Of a stretch of DNA of 64,000 nt, positions 53,036 to 60,490 are shown piece by piece; the first letter of the stretch is position 1, and each line of letters begins with the position of its first letter. Source of the stretch: Urechidicola croceus. GTDB taxonomy: Bacteria > Bacteroidota > Bacteroidia > Flavobacteriales > Flavobacteriaceae. Location: positions 1,757,501 through 1,821,500 of the forward strand of contig NZ_CP017478.1 in NCBI RefSeq assembly GCF_001761325.1, given 5' to 3'. A program made the translations under genes and the position numbers. Under the pieces are notes generated by a model. It was not told the DNA's origin. It made no database searches and worked only from the letters and a program-made list of their open reading frames with translations.

Positions 53036-53878
53036 TTATATTGTACATAACAATTTAATCTCATTTAGAATTTTATTTTTTCGAACATCAGAAACACCTA
53101 AATGATCCAAATAAAATTTATCCGTTAATAATTCTCGACACAACACCACATCTCTACTTAATAAAAACTGTTTTTCTCTATTAGTTAGTAGTGTAGAAAC
53201 CGTAATAGGATATAATCCTAATCTATCAATTCGTTCTTTCAATCCGTTACCCATTGGATAATCCCAACTTAATAAATATAGCCCTACACATTTTCCATAC
53301 ACTATTGCATCTTCAGTAAATCGAGTATTTGTAACTACCCAACCTTTGGTTAGTTCAGGTTTATCAATTCTATTTAAATTCCAATTATATTTTACATCTT
53401 CATAACGAGAATGAATATAAAGTGGAATTTTCACATTGCAATTTAATCCCTCTTCACTATGAAATTTACACTCAATCACAACTGCTTCACTATCTTTAAT
53501 TGCAATGACATCTATTTCATGGGATACACATTTACCTGCAACAATTTTACCTACTTCAGTTTGATACCCTGAATATTTTAATAATGAACTAACAAATCTT
53601 TCAAAAGGAAATCCAGTTGGTCCAAGTTCATAAATGGCTTTTTTCAACTTATATTTTGAGGCAAAATGGCTTTTTTCTTTTTTTAATAATGAGAATGCTC
53701 TATTGTAAATTTCTTTAGTAGATATACCTTGGTATAATTCATCTCTTATATTGTCAATAATTCGATTGATAATAGTTTCACTAGCACCTGAATATCTCAA
53801 TGATGAACGTAATTTATCTAATGAAAAACGAACTTTTTCTCCTGAGGTTTTAATGATATCTATTTTATCTTTTTTCAT
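53036..53878 (-). CDS. ATP-cone protein with Mrr-like nuclease domain
   Basis: A 280-residue protein. I choose the ATG at 53878 (MKKDKIDIIKTSGEKVRFSL), because the upstream one at 53908 adds only a hydrophobic stub. Residues 1-85 are an ATP-cone, the regulatory nucleotide-binding module of ribonucleotide reductases. Residues about 95-200 resemble the Mrr restriction-endonuclease fold (GFPFERFVSSLLKYSGYQTEV then EIDVIAIKDSEAVVIECKFH with the PD-(D/E)xK pattern). The tail has a helical region with LTNREKQFLLSRDV. It may act as a nucleotide-gated nuclease. It lies 11 bases before the MBL gene. Confidence 0.8.
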   Translation of the reverse strand: MKKDKIDIIKTSGEKVRFSLDKLRSSLRYSGASETIINRIIDNIRDELYQGISTKEIYNRAFSLLKKEKSHFASKYKLKKAIYELGPTGFPFERFVSSLLKYSGYQTEVGKIVAGKCVSHEIDVIAIKDSEAVVIECKFHSEEGLNCNVKIPLYIHSRYEDVKYNWNLNRIDKPELTKGWVVTNTRFTEDAIVYGKCVGLYLLSWDYPMGNGLKERIDRLGLYPITVSTLLTNREKQFLLSRDVVLCRELLTDKFYLDHLGVSDVRKNKILNEIKLLCTI

Positions 53879-53947
53879 TTTTTTAATTAAGAAAGTTGCC
53901 AAAATCAAAAAAATCTTGACAACTCTTCTTTTACTATAAAATAATTA

Positions 53948-54361
53948 TTAACCATTATTTTTATAATACTCTCTAACCAATGCTATAATTTGATTATCGG
54001 TCATACTATCTGCTTTTATAACACCTTTAACTTTACTTCCTATTTCTTGATAATTTTCATTAAGTTCTTTTCTTAACTTTTCATTGGTTTCAGCAGGTCC
54101 AAAAATGACTAGTTGATCTGCCGATTTAATTTCTTGAATTACATCTTTAAAATAATCTTTTAGTTGATGTTTTTCTCGTTCTAAATACTTGCTATCCTGA
54201 ACAACATCTTGTGGCCCTCCTTTCATCTTTGTTCCAGAGCCTCCTCCAATATGAAAGTCTTCAACATTTGACTCAAGAGTTTTTAAATTTTCACTATCAT
54301 TTTCAATAGTAACAATCTTTGCTTTTTTCTTATCTATCCAAATTCCAATATTTTTTTTCAT
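53948..54361 (-). CDS. Conserved hypothetical protein, possibly eRF1-domain-like
   Basis: A 137-residue soluble protein beginning MKKNIGIWIDKKKAKIVTIE. Strand-helix alternation (IGIWIDKKKAKIV, ADQLVIFGPAETNEKLRKEL, GVIKADSMTDNQIIALV) resembles the bacterial eRF1/host-attachment-like proteins, in which such a domain may work on stalled ribosomes. The similarity is by eye and weak. A glycine-rich loop (HIGGGSGTKMKGG) lies in the middle. It is co-transcribed with the upstream usp gene, 12 bases away. Confidence 0.6.
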   Translation of the reverse strand: MKKNIGIWIDKKKAKIVTIENDSENLKTLESNVEDFHIGGGSGTKMKGGPQDVVQDSKYLEREKHQLKDYFKDVIQEIKSADQLVIFGPAETNEKLRKELNENYQEIGSKVKGVIKADSMTDNQIIALVREYYKNNG

Positions 54362-54373
54362 CTTACTTAATTT

Positions 54374-55228
54374 TTAATTTCTTAAATCGTGCATTACTAA
54401 TATTGGAACATCTGATTGATAACCAATACTTTTTACAAGTGGTTTTGTTATTAAACTACCAAAAAAAGCATGTTTTTTATTAATGAATGCAACTAAGTCA
54501 CTATTTCTACTTTCAACAAAACAATTGATTGCAGTTTGAACTTTGATATTAGTTAACGTATGAAATGAAAAACTAAATCCTTCGAAATATTCTTCCAACA
54601 TCTTTCTGCGTTCCTCTTGATTTTTATCTAATTCATCTTCTTCAGAAATATGCAAAATCCTAATAGAAGCATTAAATTTTTTAGTCAAGTCAATTAAATG
54701 TATTAACTCTCGTCTTTTAAAATGTGTCTTATAACTTGTTGGGAATACAATTTCTTTTAAGGGTTTAAAAACAACATTTTCTGGAATTACCAAAACTGGA
54801 CAATTTCGTATTTTTTCCATAACATCAATTGCATGGCTACCAAAAAAAACTTTATTTGATGATGTTTCGCCTTTTGTTCCCATTACTATCATTTCTATAT
54901 CCTTTTTTTCAACTATATGCTCAATTGCGCCTAAAGGATTATTATAATTAGAAATTGTATAAAAATTATGTTTCGGATTTTCATCATCTCTAAACTTAAT
55001 CATATCCATCAATTTTGATAAACCCTGTTCAGATTTAAGTTTAGCATCTTCATATTTAGGCTCTCCTGGTTCTGGAATCATCATACTTTCAATAAGATAT
55101 CCTGTTGCATTAAAAGCGTTTAAAAGGTAAAAATCACATTCGTCATCTGCATACAACTTCAAAGCATAAGTAACTGCATTCCATGAGTTTTTTGAGAAAT
55201 CGGTTGGTAATAATATCTTTTTTTTCAT
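54374..55228 (-). CDS. Tandem-domain universal stress protein (copy A)
   Basis: A 284-residue UspA protein with two domains, the first with the standard ATP-binding pattern (ILLPTDFSKNSWNAVTYAL, MIVMGTKGETSSNKVFFGSHA), the second (about residues 140-284) more divergent. The start is set at 55228 (MKKKILLPTDF): the in-frame ATG at 55267 lies upstream of the -7 box and cannot be in the message. It leads the unit usp, 137-codon gene, ATP-cone, MBL. Stress proteins of this type support survival in stasis. Confidence 0.9.
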   Translation of the reverse strand: MKKKILLPTDFSKNSWNAVTYALKLYADDECDFYLLNAFNATGYLIESMMIPEPGEPKYEDAKLKSEQGLSKLMDMIKFRDDENPKHNFYTISNYNNPLGAIEHIVEKKDIEMIVMGTKGETSSNKVFFGSHAIDVMEKIRNCPVLVIPENVVFKPLKEIVFPTSYKTHFKRRELIHLIDLTKKFNASIRILHISEEDELDKNQEERRKMLEEYFEGFSFSFHTLTNIKVQTAINCFVESRNSDLVAFINKKHAFFGSLITKPLVKSIGYQSDVPILVMHDLRN

Positions 55229-55252
55229 TTTTTTAGTCTTTTGATTATTGTA

Positions 55253-55295
55253 TAAAGTTAAAATCACTCTATAATTTTAACTATGATAATTATCA
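55253..55295 (-). promoter_or_regulatory. FNR-like box and -7 element of usp copy A unit
   Basis: A perfect palindrome TGATAATTATCA (55284-55295) is followed on the minus strand after 23 bases by TAACTTTA (55253-55260). The leader to the ATG at 55228 is about 18 bases. Confidence 0.8.
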
Positions 55296-55304
55296 GATTA
55301 AGTT

Positions 55305-56153
55305 TTACTTTTTAGTTGGAATAACTAAAAATGGTATGTCAAGATGAAAACCAATTTGCTTCACTACTGATTTAAAAAAGATATTTTCAAAAAATGAATG
55401 TTTATTATTTATCATAATTAACATATCAACAAAATTTTCTGTTTGAAAATCATTAATCGCTTCTTGTAAATTTTTATTGCTCACATTATGAAATTCAAAC
55501 TCCACTTTTTCTATATATGACTCAAGTTTCTTTTTATTCTTTTCTTGCTCTTCTGATAAATCATACCCATAGGTTACATTTAGAATATGAACTTTTGATT
55601 TATGAATATGTGCCAAAAATGTTATTGGAATGACTTGAATTGATTTATAGTCAATCTTATAATCGGTTGGAAACAGAATGTTTTCTAATGAATCAAATTG
55701 AAAGTCGTCTGGTATTGCTAATAGAGGGCAATGTGCATTTTTAAGTGCATGTACAGTATTTGAACCAAATAAAACTTCTTTAGATCCACTTGCTCCTTTG
55801 GTACCCATAACAATCAAATCTATTTCTTTATCATCGACAACCTCTCTAATTTCTGGAATTAAATTATTAAATGAAGAAATTGTTTTAAAACTATGCTTAT
55901 GATTTTTAAACTCATTCAATATTCTTTGCTTAATATCTTTTAATCCATTTTCAGATTGATTTTTAACAATCTCATCCAAGTCATAAATATTAGTGCTAGA
56001 CATCATATACTCCATATTATAAATTATGGGCGTATAGGTATTTAATATATAAAAAGCACATTTTTCATCTTTAAATAACTGCAAAGCGTATTTAATTGCA
56101 TTCCAAGAATTATCAGAAAAATCGGTAGGTAAGAGAATTTTTTTCATGTCCAA
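55305..56153 (-). CDS. Tandem-domain universal stress protein (copy B)
   Basis: A 282-residue UspA protein beginning MDMKKILLPTDFSDNSWNAI. Domain 1 keeps the ATP-loop motif IVMGTKGASGSKEVLFGSNT; domain 2 (about 150-282) is divergent with the conserved ending HLDIPFLVIPTKK. A second ATG two codons on is an equally good start. It is a single-gene unit with its own FNR-like promoter. Copies A, B and C share the layout and appear to be ancient paralogues, not recent duplicates. Confidence 0.9.
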   Translation of the reverse strand: MDMKKILLPTDFSDNSWNAIKYALQLFKDEKCAFYILNTYTPIIYNMEYMMSSTNIYDLDEIVKNQSENGLKDIKQRILNEFKNHKHSFKTISSFNNLIPEIREVVDDKEIDLIVMGTKGASGSKEVLFGSNTVHALKNAHCPLLAIPDDFQFDSLENILFPTDYKIDYKSIQVIPITFLAHIHKSKVHILNVTYGYDLSEEQEKNKKKLESYIEKVEFEFHNVSNKNLQEAINDFQTENFVDMLIMINNKHSFFENIFFKSVVKQIGFHLDIPFLVIPTKK

Positions 56154-56172
56154 GGTTTTAATTAATTTGAAG

Positions 56173-56215
56173 TAAAATTATATAGAGAAAATATTAGAAA
56201 CTATGATAATTATCA
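56173..56215 (-). promoter_or_regulatory. FNR-like box and -7 element of usp copy B
   Basis: The same perfect palindrome TGATAATTATCA (56204-56215) as before copy A is followed on the minus strand after 23 bases by TAATTTTA (56173-56180). Leader to the ATG is about 14 bases. Confidence 0.8.
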
Positions 56216-56260
56216 CATAGTCATCTAACTTTGGTTTATGATTATACTACTCTCTAAAAA

Positions 56261-56292
56261 CAAAAAAAGGGAAAGTTCAATTAAACTTTCCC
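56261..56292 (-). terminator. Strong intrinsic terminator of the candidate sRNA
   Basis: GGGAAAGTT (56269-56277) pairs with AACTTTCCC (56284-56292) around six bases, and the minus strand then has seven T in a row. It lies too far from any minus-strand stop to belong to a listed gene: the nearest upstream stop is at 56488. Confidence 0.85.
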
Positions 56293-56436
56293 TATCGAGC
56301 AAAAAATGTTAAAATTTAGAACTAACTTTATTAAAAAAATATCAGTAATTATAATATTTTTACTCTGTGTGCTTTTCATTGCAAATGAAAAAACAATTAT
56401 TCAATAAATCCTCCCAAATTTATTGATTAAACTTTA
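56262..56436 (-). ncRNA. Candidate regulated small RNA, about 175 nt
   Basis: No protein gene of useful size lies in the 334 bases between usp copy B and the 56488 gene, yet an FNR-like promoter (56442-56484) points into it on the minus strand and an intrinsic terminator (56261-56292) ends it. The RNA between them would fold into a perfect 8-bp hairpin at 56402-56425 with loop UUGGGAGG, a perfect 8-bp hairpin at 56373-56391, an unpaired A/U-rich stretch and the terminator stem. The longest minus-strand frame is a 23-codon one (MKSTQSKNIIITDIF). I read this as a non-coding RNA; a short peptide mRNA is the alternative. Confidence 0.6.
56306..56407 (+). CDS. 33-codon hydrophobic frame antisense to the candidate sRNA (uncertain)
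   Basis: The plus strand has an ATG frame of 33 codons, MLKFRTNFIKKISVIIIFLL, continuing through a short hydrophobic stretch to EKTIIQ: a positively charged N-terminus plus one membrane helix. The candidate minus-strand RNA covers it completely. No TAnnTTTG box is seen before it, and A/T-rich sequence often codes hydrophobic residues by chance, so it may not be expressed. Confidence 0.2.
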   Translation: MLKFRTNFIKKISVIIIFLLCVLFIANEKTIIQ

Positions 56437-56441
56437 CAGTG

Positions 56442-56484
56442 CTAATTTATATTCCTAGCAAGAACTATAATATGATAAATGTCA
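56442..56484 (-). promoter_or_regulatory. Orphan FNR-like promoter feeding the sRNA region
   Basis: The dyad at 56473-56484 reads TGACATTTATCA on the minus strand, followed after exactly 23 bases by TAAATTAG (56442-56449). It matches the eight gene-linked promoters in dyad and spacing. It lies 4 bases after the stop of the 56488 gene and no protein gene follows. Confidence 0.72.
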
Positions 56485-56487
56485 TAT

Positions 56488-56874
56488 TCAATAGATAATT
56501 ATATTATGTGCGATGTTTAACAGAAACAAACCAATAAAAAACAATAGCATATATATAACTTGAATAAACTTAATATTAATAAATTGCAACCACTTTACAA
56601 CGCGATTTGGCAAAATGAATAAACCCAATCCTATTATTAATGAAATCCAACCTATGAGTGTTATTAACAATTTCCAATTAGGCTCCCAAATATTATGAAA
56701 CAATATATTTAAAAGACCTATAATTACTGTAATTAAAGATGTAACTATTAAAAATTTTTCGTCTTTTAAATCTTCAAAAATCTGTTTTATTCTTTTTGGA
56801 TTAAGACTTAGAATTAAAAAAAATATTATTAAATACCATCCCCAAAATTTTGCCAAAAAAATTGAATTATCCAT
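56488..56874 (-). CDS. Four-span membrane protein of unknown function
   Basis: A 128-residue integral membrane protein with four hydrophobic segments (about residues 10-26, 43-60, 67-88 and 100-125). One loop holds NPKRIKQIFEDLKDEKF and another has LPNRVVKWLQF. I do not recognise a family. It follows hpf after 21 bases and is probably the last gene of the usp copy C unit. A membrane role under low oxygen is possible but unsupported. Confidence 0.65.
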   Translation of the reverse strand: MDNSIFLAKFWGWYLIIFFLILSLNPKRIKQIFEDLKDEKFLIVTSLITVIIGLLNILFHNIWEPNWKLLITLIGWISLIIGLGLFILPNRVVKWLQFINIKFIQVIYMLLFFIGLFLLNIAHNIIIY

Positions 56875-56895
56875 ATTCGTTTTTCTATTTAAAAT

Positions 56896-57198
56896 TTACA
56901 TGTGAGGCTTCATTTCTGCTTTTCTTTTTTTAATTTGTCTTTCCATATCCTTGATTGTCCCTTTTACTGCTAATTCAAAGTTTTTTTCATTTGATGAAGC
57001 ATAAATTCTTGGACCCGGTAAACTCAATTCCATCTCACATATTTTTCCTTTTCCTTTTGGATCATTTTCTTTTTTAAAAAACACTTCAGTATGAATTAAC
57101 CACGAATATTTTTTAGCAATATTTTCCAATTTATGTAAGGTATAATTGGCCATTGATTCACTGGTTGGCATTTGTACAAATTGAATGTCTATTTTCAT
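56896..57198 (-). CDS. hpf: Ribosome hibernation-promoting factor, short HPF/RaiA family
   Basis: A 100-residue protein that binds the 30S decoding region and inactivates ribosomes in stasis. It has the family's strand-helix order, with LHKLENIAKKYSWLIHTEVFF, ICEMELSLPGPRIYASS and the final helix DMERQIKKRKAEMKPHM. There is no C-terminal dimerisation domain, so it is of the short type. It lies between usp copy C and a membrane protein in one unit led by an FNR-like promoter. Confidence 0.88.
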   Translation of the reverse strand: MKIDIQFVQMPTSESMANYTLHKLENIAKKYSWLIHTEVFFKKENDPKGKGKICEMELSLPGPRIYASSNEKNFELAVKGTIKDMERQIKKRKAEMKPHM

Positions 57199-57221
57199 TT
57201 TATTTAGTTTAATTAATAATT

Positions 57222-58067
57222 CTATTCATGAAGCACCAAAAATGGTACATCTGTATGATAACTTATTTCTTGAACTGTTGGATGAAATAAGATTTTTTGG
57301 AAATAATTTAAATTTTTAGCAACCATCGTAATCAAATCAATATTTCTACTCTCAACAAAGCATTGTATTGCATCTTCAATATGCTTATTAGTTAAAAAAT
57401 GAAAACTATGTTTAAACTTTCCAAAGTAGTCTTCCAAATAATCTTTATTCCTCAATTGATCATCATTTAATTGAATCTTCTTTTTATTTATGTGAAGTAT
57501 TCTAATTGCTGAGTCGTGTAATTCTAAAATTTCAGAAATTGGTTTTAATGTTTCTGTTGGGTAGAAAAAAGTAAAGTCTGTAGGAAAAGCAATCTCATTT
57601 GGCTTCACATATTTTGCGTTTTCTGGTATAATCAAAGCATTGCATTGAACCTTAGTTATTACATCACCTGTATTGCTACCAATTATAAATTTTTTTATTC
57701 CTGAAGCACCTTTAGTACCCATAACTATAAAATCAATTTTCTTTTCAGCAACATGTGATCGAATTGAATCTATAAATAAATTATAATCTGTTTGTGTGAA
57801 AAATCGATGTTTAGGATTTAAAGGTAATTTATCTATTTTTTTTAGTAACTGCTCAAGTTTCTCTTTTGATGGTTTGGTAAATACCTTATCTATTATTTCT
57901 TCTGTAGGAATATAAGGAGATTCACCTCCAACAAAATCACTAATTCTATCAATATGTAAAATGTAGAAATTACAAGTAGAGTTCTCAAAAAAATTCAGTG
58001 CATATTCAATTGCATTCCACGAATTATCAGAAAAATCAGTAGGAATTAAAATATTTTTCATTTGCAT
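57222..58067 (-). CDS. Tandem-domain universal stress protein (copy C)
   Basis: A 281-residue UspA protein starting MQMKNILIPTDFSDNSWNAI, with the ATP-loop motif IVMGTKGASGIKKFIIGSNT in domain 1 and a divergent domain 2 ending HTDVPFLVLHE. An ATG two codons on is equally possible. It leads a unit with hpf and a four-span membrane protein. Its promoter has the strictest -7 match of the set. Confidence 0.9.
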   Translation of the reverse strand: MQMKNILIPTDFSDNSWNAIEYALNFFENSTCNFYILHIDRISDFVGGESPYIPTEEIIDKVFTKPSKEKLEQLLKKIDKLPLNPKHRFFTQTDYNLFIDSIRSHVAEKKIDFIVMGTKGASGIKKFIIGSNTGDVITKVQCNALIIPENAKYVKPNEIAFPTDFTFFYPTETLKPISEILELHDSAIRILHINKKKIQLNDDQLRNKDYLEDYFGKFKHSFHFLTNKHIEDAIQCFVESRNIDLITMVAKNLNYFQKILFHPTVQEISYHTDVPFLVLHE

Positions 58068-58081
58068 ATAACTTTATATAA

Positions 58082-58124
58082 CAAATGTAAAAGCACGATT
58101 CTTTTTAAAAAATGACGAAAATCA
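58082..58124 (-). promoter_or_regulatory. FNR-like box and -7 element of the usp copy C-hpf unit
   Basis: The dyad at 58113-58124 reads TGATTTTCGTCA on the minus strand, followed after exactly 23 bases by TACATTTG (58082-58089), a perfect TAnnTTTG, about 15 bases before the ATG. Confidence 0.8.
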
Positions 58125-58144
58125 TATTCTGTAAATTCAAGTAA

Positions 58145-59200
58145 TTAATACATTTTCTCCAATTTATTTATATCTAAAATTTTAATATTTCTGCCTTCAA
58201 TTTCAATTAAGCCATCTTTCTTAAAACTAGAAAGAGTTCTAATTAATGTTTCTGTAGCAATACCAGCAACACTTGCAAGATCATTTCGAGATATTTTTAT
58301 CGCATGGTTAGATTTACTATTAATTTTATCGGCAAATTTAAGAATAGTTTGAGCTGTTTTTTTATTTACTGAACCATATGCCATTTCTAATAATTGCTCT
58401 TTTATATCAGTAAGATTATCTGTCAGCAGTTGAATTAAATCTAACGTAACTTTATGATTATCATTCAATATTTTTTTCAGTTCATTTTTAGTAATTCCAA
58501 TTAAAACGGTTTCGTTTATAGCTGTTGCCGATTCTTGATAAGGTATATTTTGAGTAAATGATGTGTAACCAAACAAATCATCTTCTTTATATAATGAAGT
58601 TATTAATTCTTTACCATCCTCATCAATTTTATGGCTTTTAACAACGCCAGAATTTATCAAGTAAACAAAATTAGAATTATCATTTTCTATATAAATTGAT
58701 TCCCCTTTTTTAAATGTAAACGTTTTACCATTATCATCAAAATAATTTTTTAAATCATTGAGTGATCTTAATTCATCAGTAGAAATTTCATCGACTTTAG
58801 CCTTTTTGTTATTTCGTATTTCACTTAAAATGGAAGATTTAGCAAGGCGACTTTCAATAGCACTTATTAGTTCATCTTCGGTAAAGGGTTTGGTTATATA
58901 ATCATCTGCTCCTAAATCCATTCCTTTTCTCACATCTTTCCTTTCTGTTTTAGCAGATAAAAAAATAAATGGAATGTATTTAGTTTCATCATTTTTTGAA
59001 AGACCTTCAAGAACTCCATAGCCATCTAGTTTGGGCATCATAATATCACATACTATAATATCTGGTAAGTTCTCTTTTGCAGACTGCAATCCTTGCAAAC
59101 CATTTTCAGAAGTTAACACCTCATAATTAGACAATTCTAATAATTCTGCCGTATTTTCTCTAATGACCGAATCATCTTCAATTAATAGTACCTTTTTCAT
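58145..59200 (-). CDS. Response regulator with CRP/FNR-type output domain
   Basis: A 351-residue regulator. Residues 1-120 are a receiver domain (MKKVLLIEDDSVIREN, phospho-acceptor in IIVCDIMMPKLDGYG, lysine in YITKPFTEDE). Residues about 155-270 are a cyclic-nucleotide-binding-type barrel (FTFKKGESIYIENDNSNFVY), and residues 270-351 a CRP helix-turn-helix (ISRNDLASVAGIATETLIR). The recognition helix keeps the E and R shared by CRP and FNR but has T in place of the CRP arginine, closer to FNR. The only cysteine is in the receiver, so there is no FNR-type iron-sulfur site. It overlaps the histidine kinase by 4 bases. I expect phosphorylation to control the nine TGAYnnnnRTCA promoters. Confidence 0.9.
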   Translation of the reverse strand: MKKVLLIEDDSVIRENTAELLELSNYEVLTSENGLQGLQSAKENLPDIIVCDIMMPKLDGYGVLEGLSKNDETKYIPFIFLSAKTERKDVRKGMDLGADDYITKPFTEDELISAIESRLAKSSILSEIRNNKKAKVDEISTDELRSLNDLKNYFDDNGKTFTFKKGESIYIENDNSNFVYLINSGVVKSHKIDEDGKELITSLYKEDDLFGYTSFTQNIPYQESATAINETVLIGITKNELKKILNDNHKVTLDLIQLLTDNLTDIKEQLLEMAYGSVNKKTAQTILKFADKINSKSNHAIKISRNDLASVAGIATETLIRTLSSFKKDGLIEIEGRNIKILDINKLEKMY

Positions 59201-60336
59201 TTTATAGGTGAGTTTGGTAATGTGATAGTAAATATAGAACCTTTATTTTCTTCACTTTCAAAATCTATGGTTCCTCCTAAATTTTCAATATGATTTTTCA
59301 CAATATTTAATCCTATACCAGTTCCTTGAGTAAGTGTTGCGTTTTCAGCCCTAAAATATCTATTAAATATATTTTTTTGCTCGTTTTTCGGAATTCCAAT
59401 TCCTTCATCTTTAACTTTAAATATTGTTGTTGTTTTATCTTGTTCAATTACAATATCAATAATGGAATTTTCTGGTGAATATTTAATAGCATTATGAACT
59501 AGGTTTGATAGCGCCAATTCCATTATTTTCTCATCAAACTGCATTGAAACCCCTTCAATATTTTCAGGGTAATTAATTTTTTGACCTTCTTTCAATAACA
59601 TATTTGCATTATAAACTACTTCGTTTACTATTTTACTTAAATTAAACGTTTTAAACGAATAATTAACTTTACCTGTTTCTAATTTTTCTAAGGATAAAAA
59701 GTCACTAAGTATATTATTTAAATACTGAACCTTATCAGTAATTGTTTTAATGTGCTTATCTCGCCTCTCTTGATGTTCTGTTAATTTATATTTTTCTAAT
59801 AAAATAGCCGATGTTAATATTCCACTTAAAGGCGTTTTAAATTCATGTGAAACTAATGATAAAAACTTTGTTTTCAATTCGTTCAATTCCTTCTCTTTAT
59901 TTAACGCTTCTTCAAGTTGTTTAGTTCTTTCTTTTACTATTTGTTCAAGGTTTTCAGTATAATTTTTTCTTTCTGTAATATCAATAACAATAGCCATGAC
60001 ATAAAATTTTCCTGCTACTTCAAAAGGATTTAACCCTGCTTCAATAGGAAAAATAGTTCCATTCTTTTTTAGTCCATTGACATCTCTTCCAAGACCCATC
60101 CTTCTTTTCTCACGATCCTTCATAAATCCTTTAAAGTGATGTCCATGACCCGAATGGTAATTATTTGGAATTAAAACATTGAGATGTTCACCATTTAATT
60201 CATTCTTATCATATCCAAACATTTCCTCCGCCGAAGTATTTGCTATAACTATATTTTGCTTGATATCTACCACAACCACACCTTCTGAAATTGCTTCAAA
60301 AAGTAGGTTAAATACCTCTTGGTTTTGTTCGAACAT
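59197..60336 (-). CDS. PAS-domain sensor histidine kinase
   Basis: A 379-residue cytosolic kinase without membrane segments. Residues about 8-120 are a PAS domain whose sequence follows FixL (MFGYDKNELNG, RRMGLGRDVNGLKKNGTIFP). At the place of the FixL haem histidine (the residue before IIGIGR) I read an arginine, so haem binding is not indicated. A coiled coil leads to the HisKA motif SLVSHEFKTPLSG (phospho-histidine) and the HATPase boxes NLVHNAIKYS, VKDEGIGIP and GTGIGLNIV. It is translationally coupled to the receiver-CRP regulator. The signal is unknown, perhaps redox or energy state. Confidence 0.92.
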   Translation of the reverse strand: MFEQNQEVFNLLFEAISEGVVVVDIKQNIVIANTSAEEMFGYDKNELNGEHLNVLIPNNYHSGHGHHFKGFMKDREKRRMGLGRDVNGLKKNGTIFPIEAGLNPFEVAGKFYVMAIVIDITERKNYTENLEQIVKERTKQLEEALNKEKELNELKTKFLSLVSHEFKTPLSGILTSAILLEKYKLTEHQERRDKHIKTITDKVQYLNNILSDFLSLEKLETGKVNYSFKTFNLSKIVNEVVYNANMLLKEGQKINYPENIEGVSMQFDEKIMELALSNLVHNAIKYSPENSIIDIVIEQDKTTTIFKVKDEGIGIPKNEQKNIFNRYFRAENATLTQGTGIGLNIVKNHIENLGGTIDFESEENKGSIFTITLPNSPIK

Positions 60337-60421
60337 TTAATTTAACTTAAGTTTTTATAAAAATACAAATTTTAGGTAAGACACAACTCTTTTATGACAT
60401 CCTCGGTATTAATAATTTATC

Positions 60422-60464
60422 TGATTTATATCATATAATAAACAAAAACAACTAACTAATTTTA
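60422..60464 (+). promoter_or_regulatory. FNR-like box and -7 element of the TerB-DUF302-thioredoxin unit
   Basis: TGATTTATATCA (60422-60433) is followed after exactly 23 bases by TAATTTTA (60457-60464). Transcription would start near 60471. The dyad also lies 86 bases before the kinase gene on the other strand, but no -7 box fits that direction. Confidence 0.8.
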
Positions 60465-60490
60465 CTTCAGCATTTTAATGATTTTCAATT

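Noticed and set aside
53036-53878. Restriction-modification system from the Mrr-like domain
   Set aside because: No methyltransferase or specificity gene is adjacent; the ATP-cone and operon partners point elsewhere.
59197-60336. Haem-based oxygen sensor FixL
   Set aside because: The PAS domain resembles FixL but has arginine at the position I align with the haem histidine.
60391-60433. Divergent use of the 60422 dyad for the PAS kinase gene
   Set aside because: At the 23-base spacing on the minus strand the sequence is GTCATAAA, which is no -7 box.
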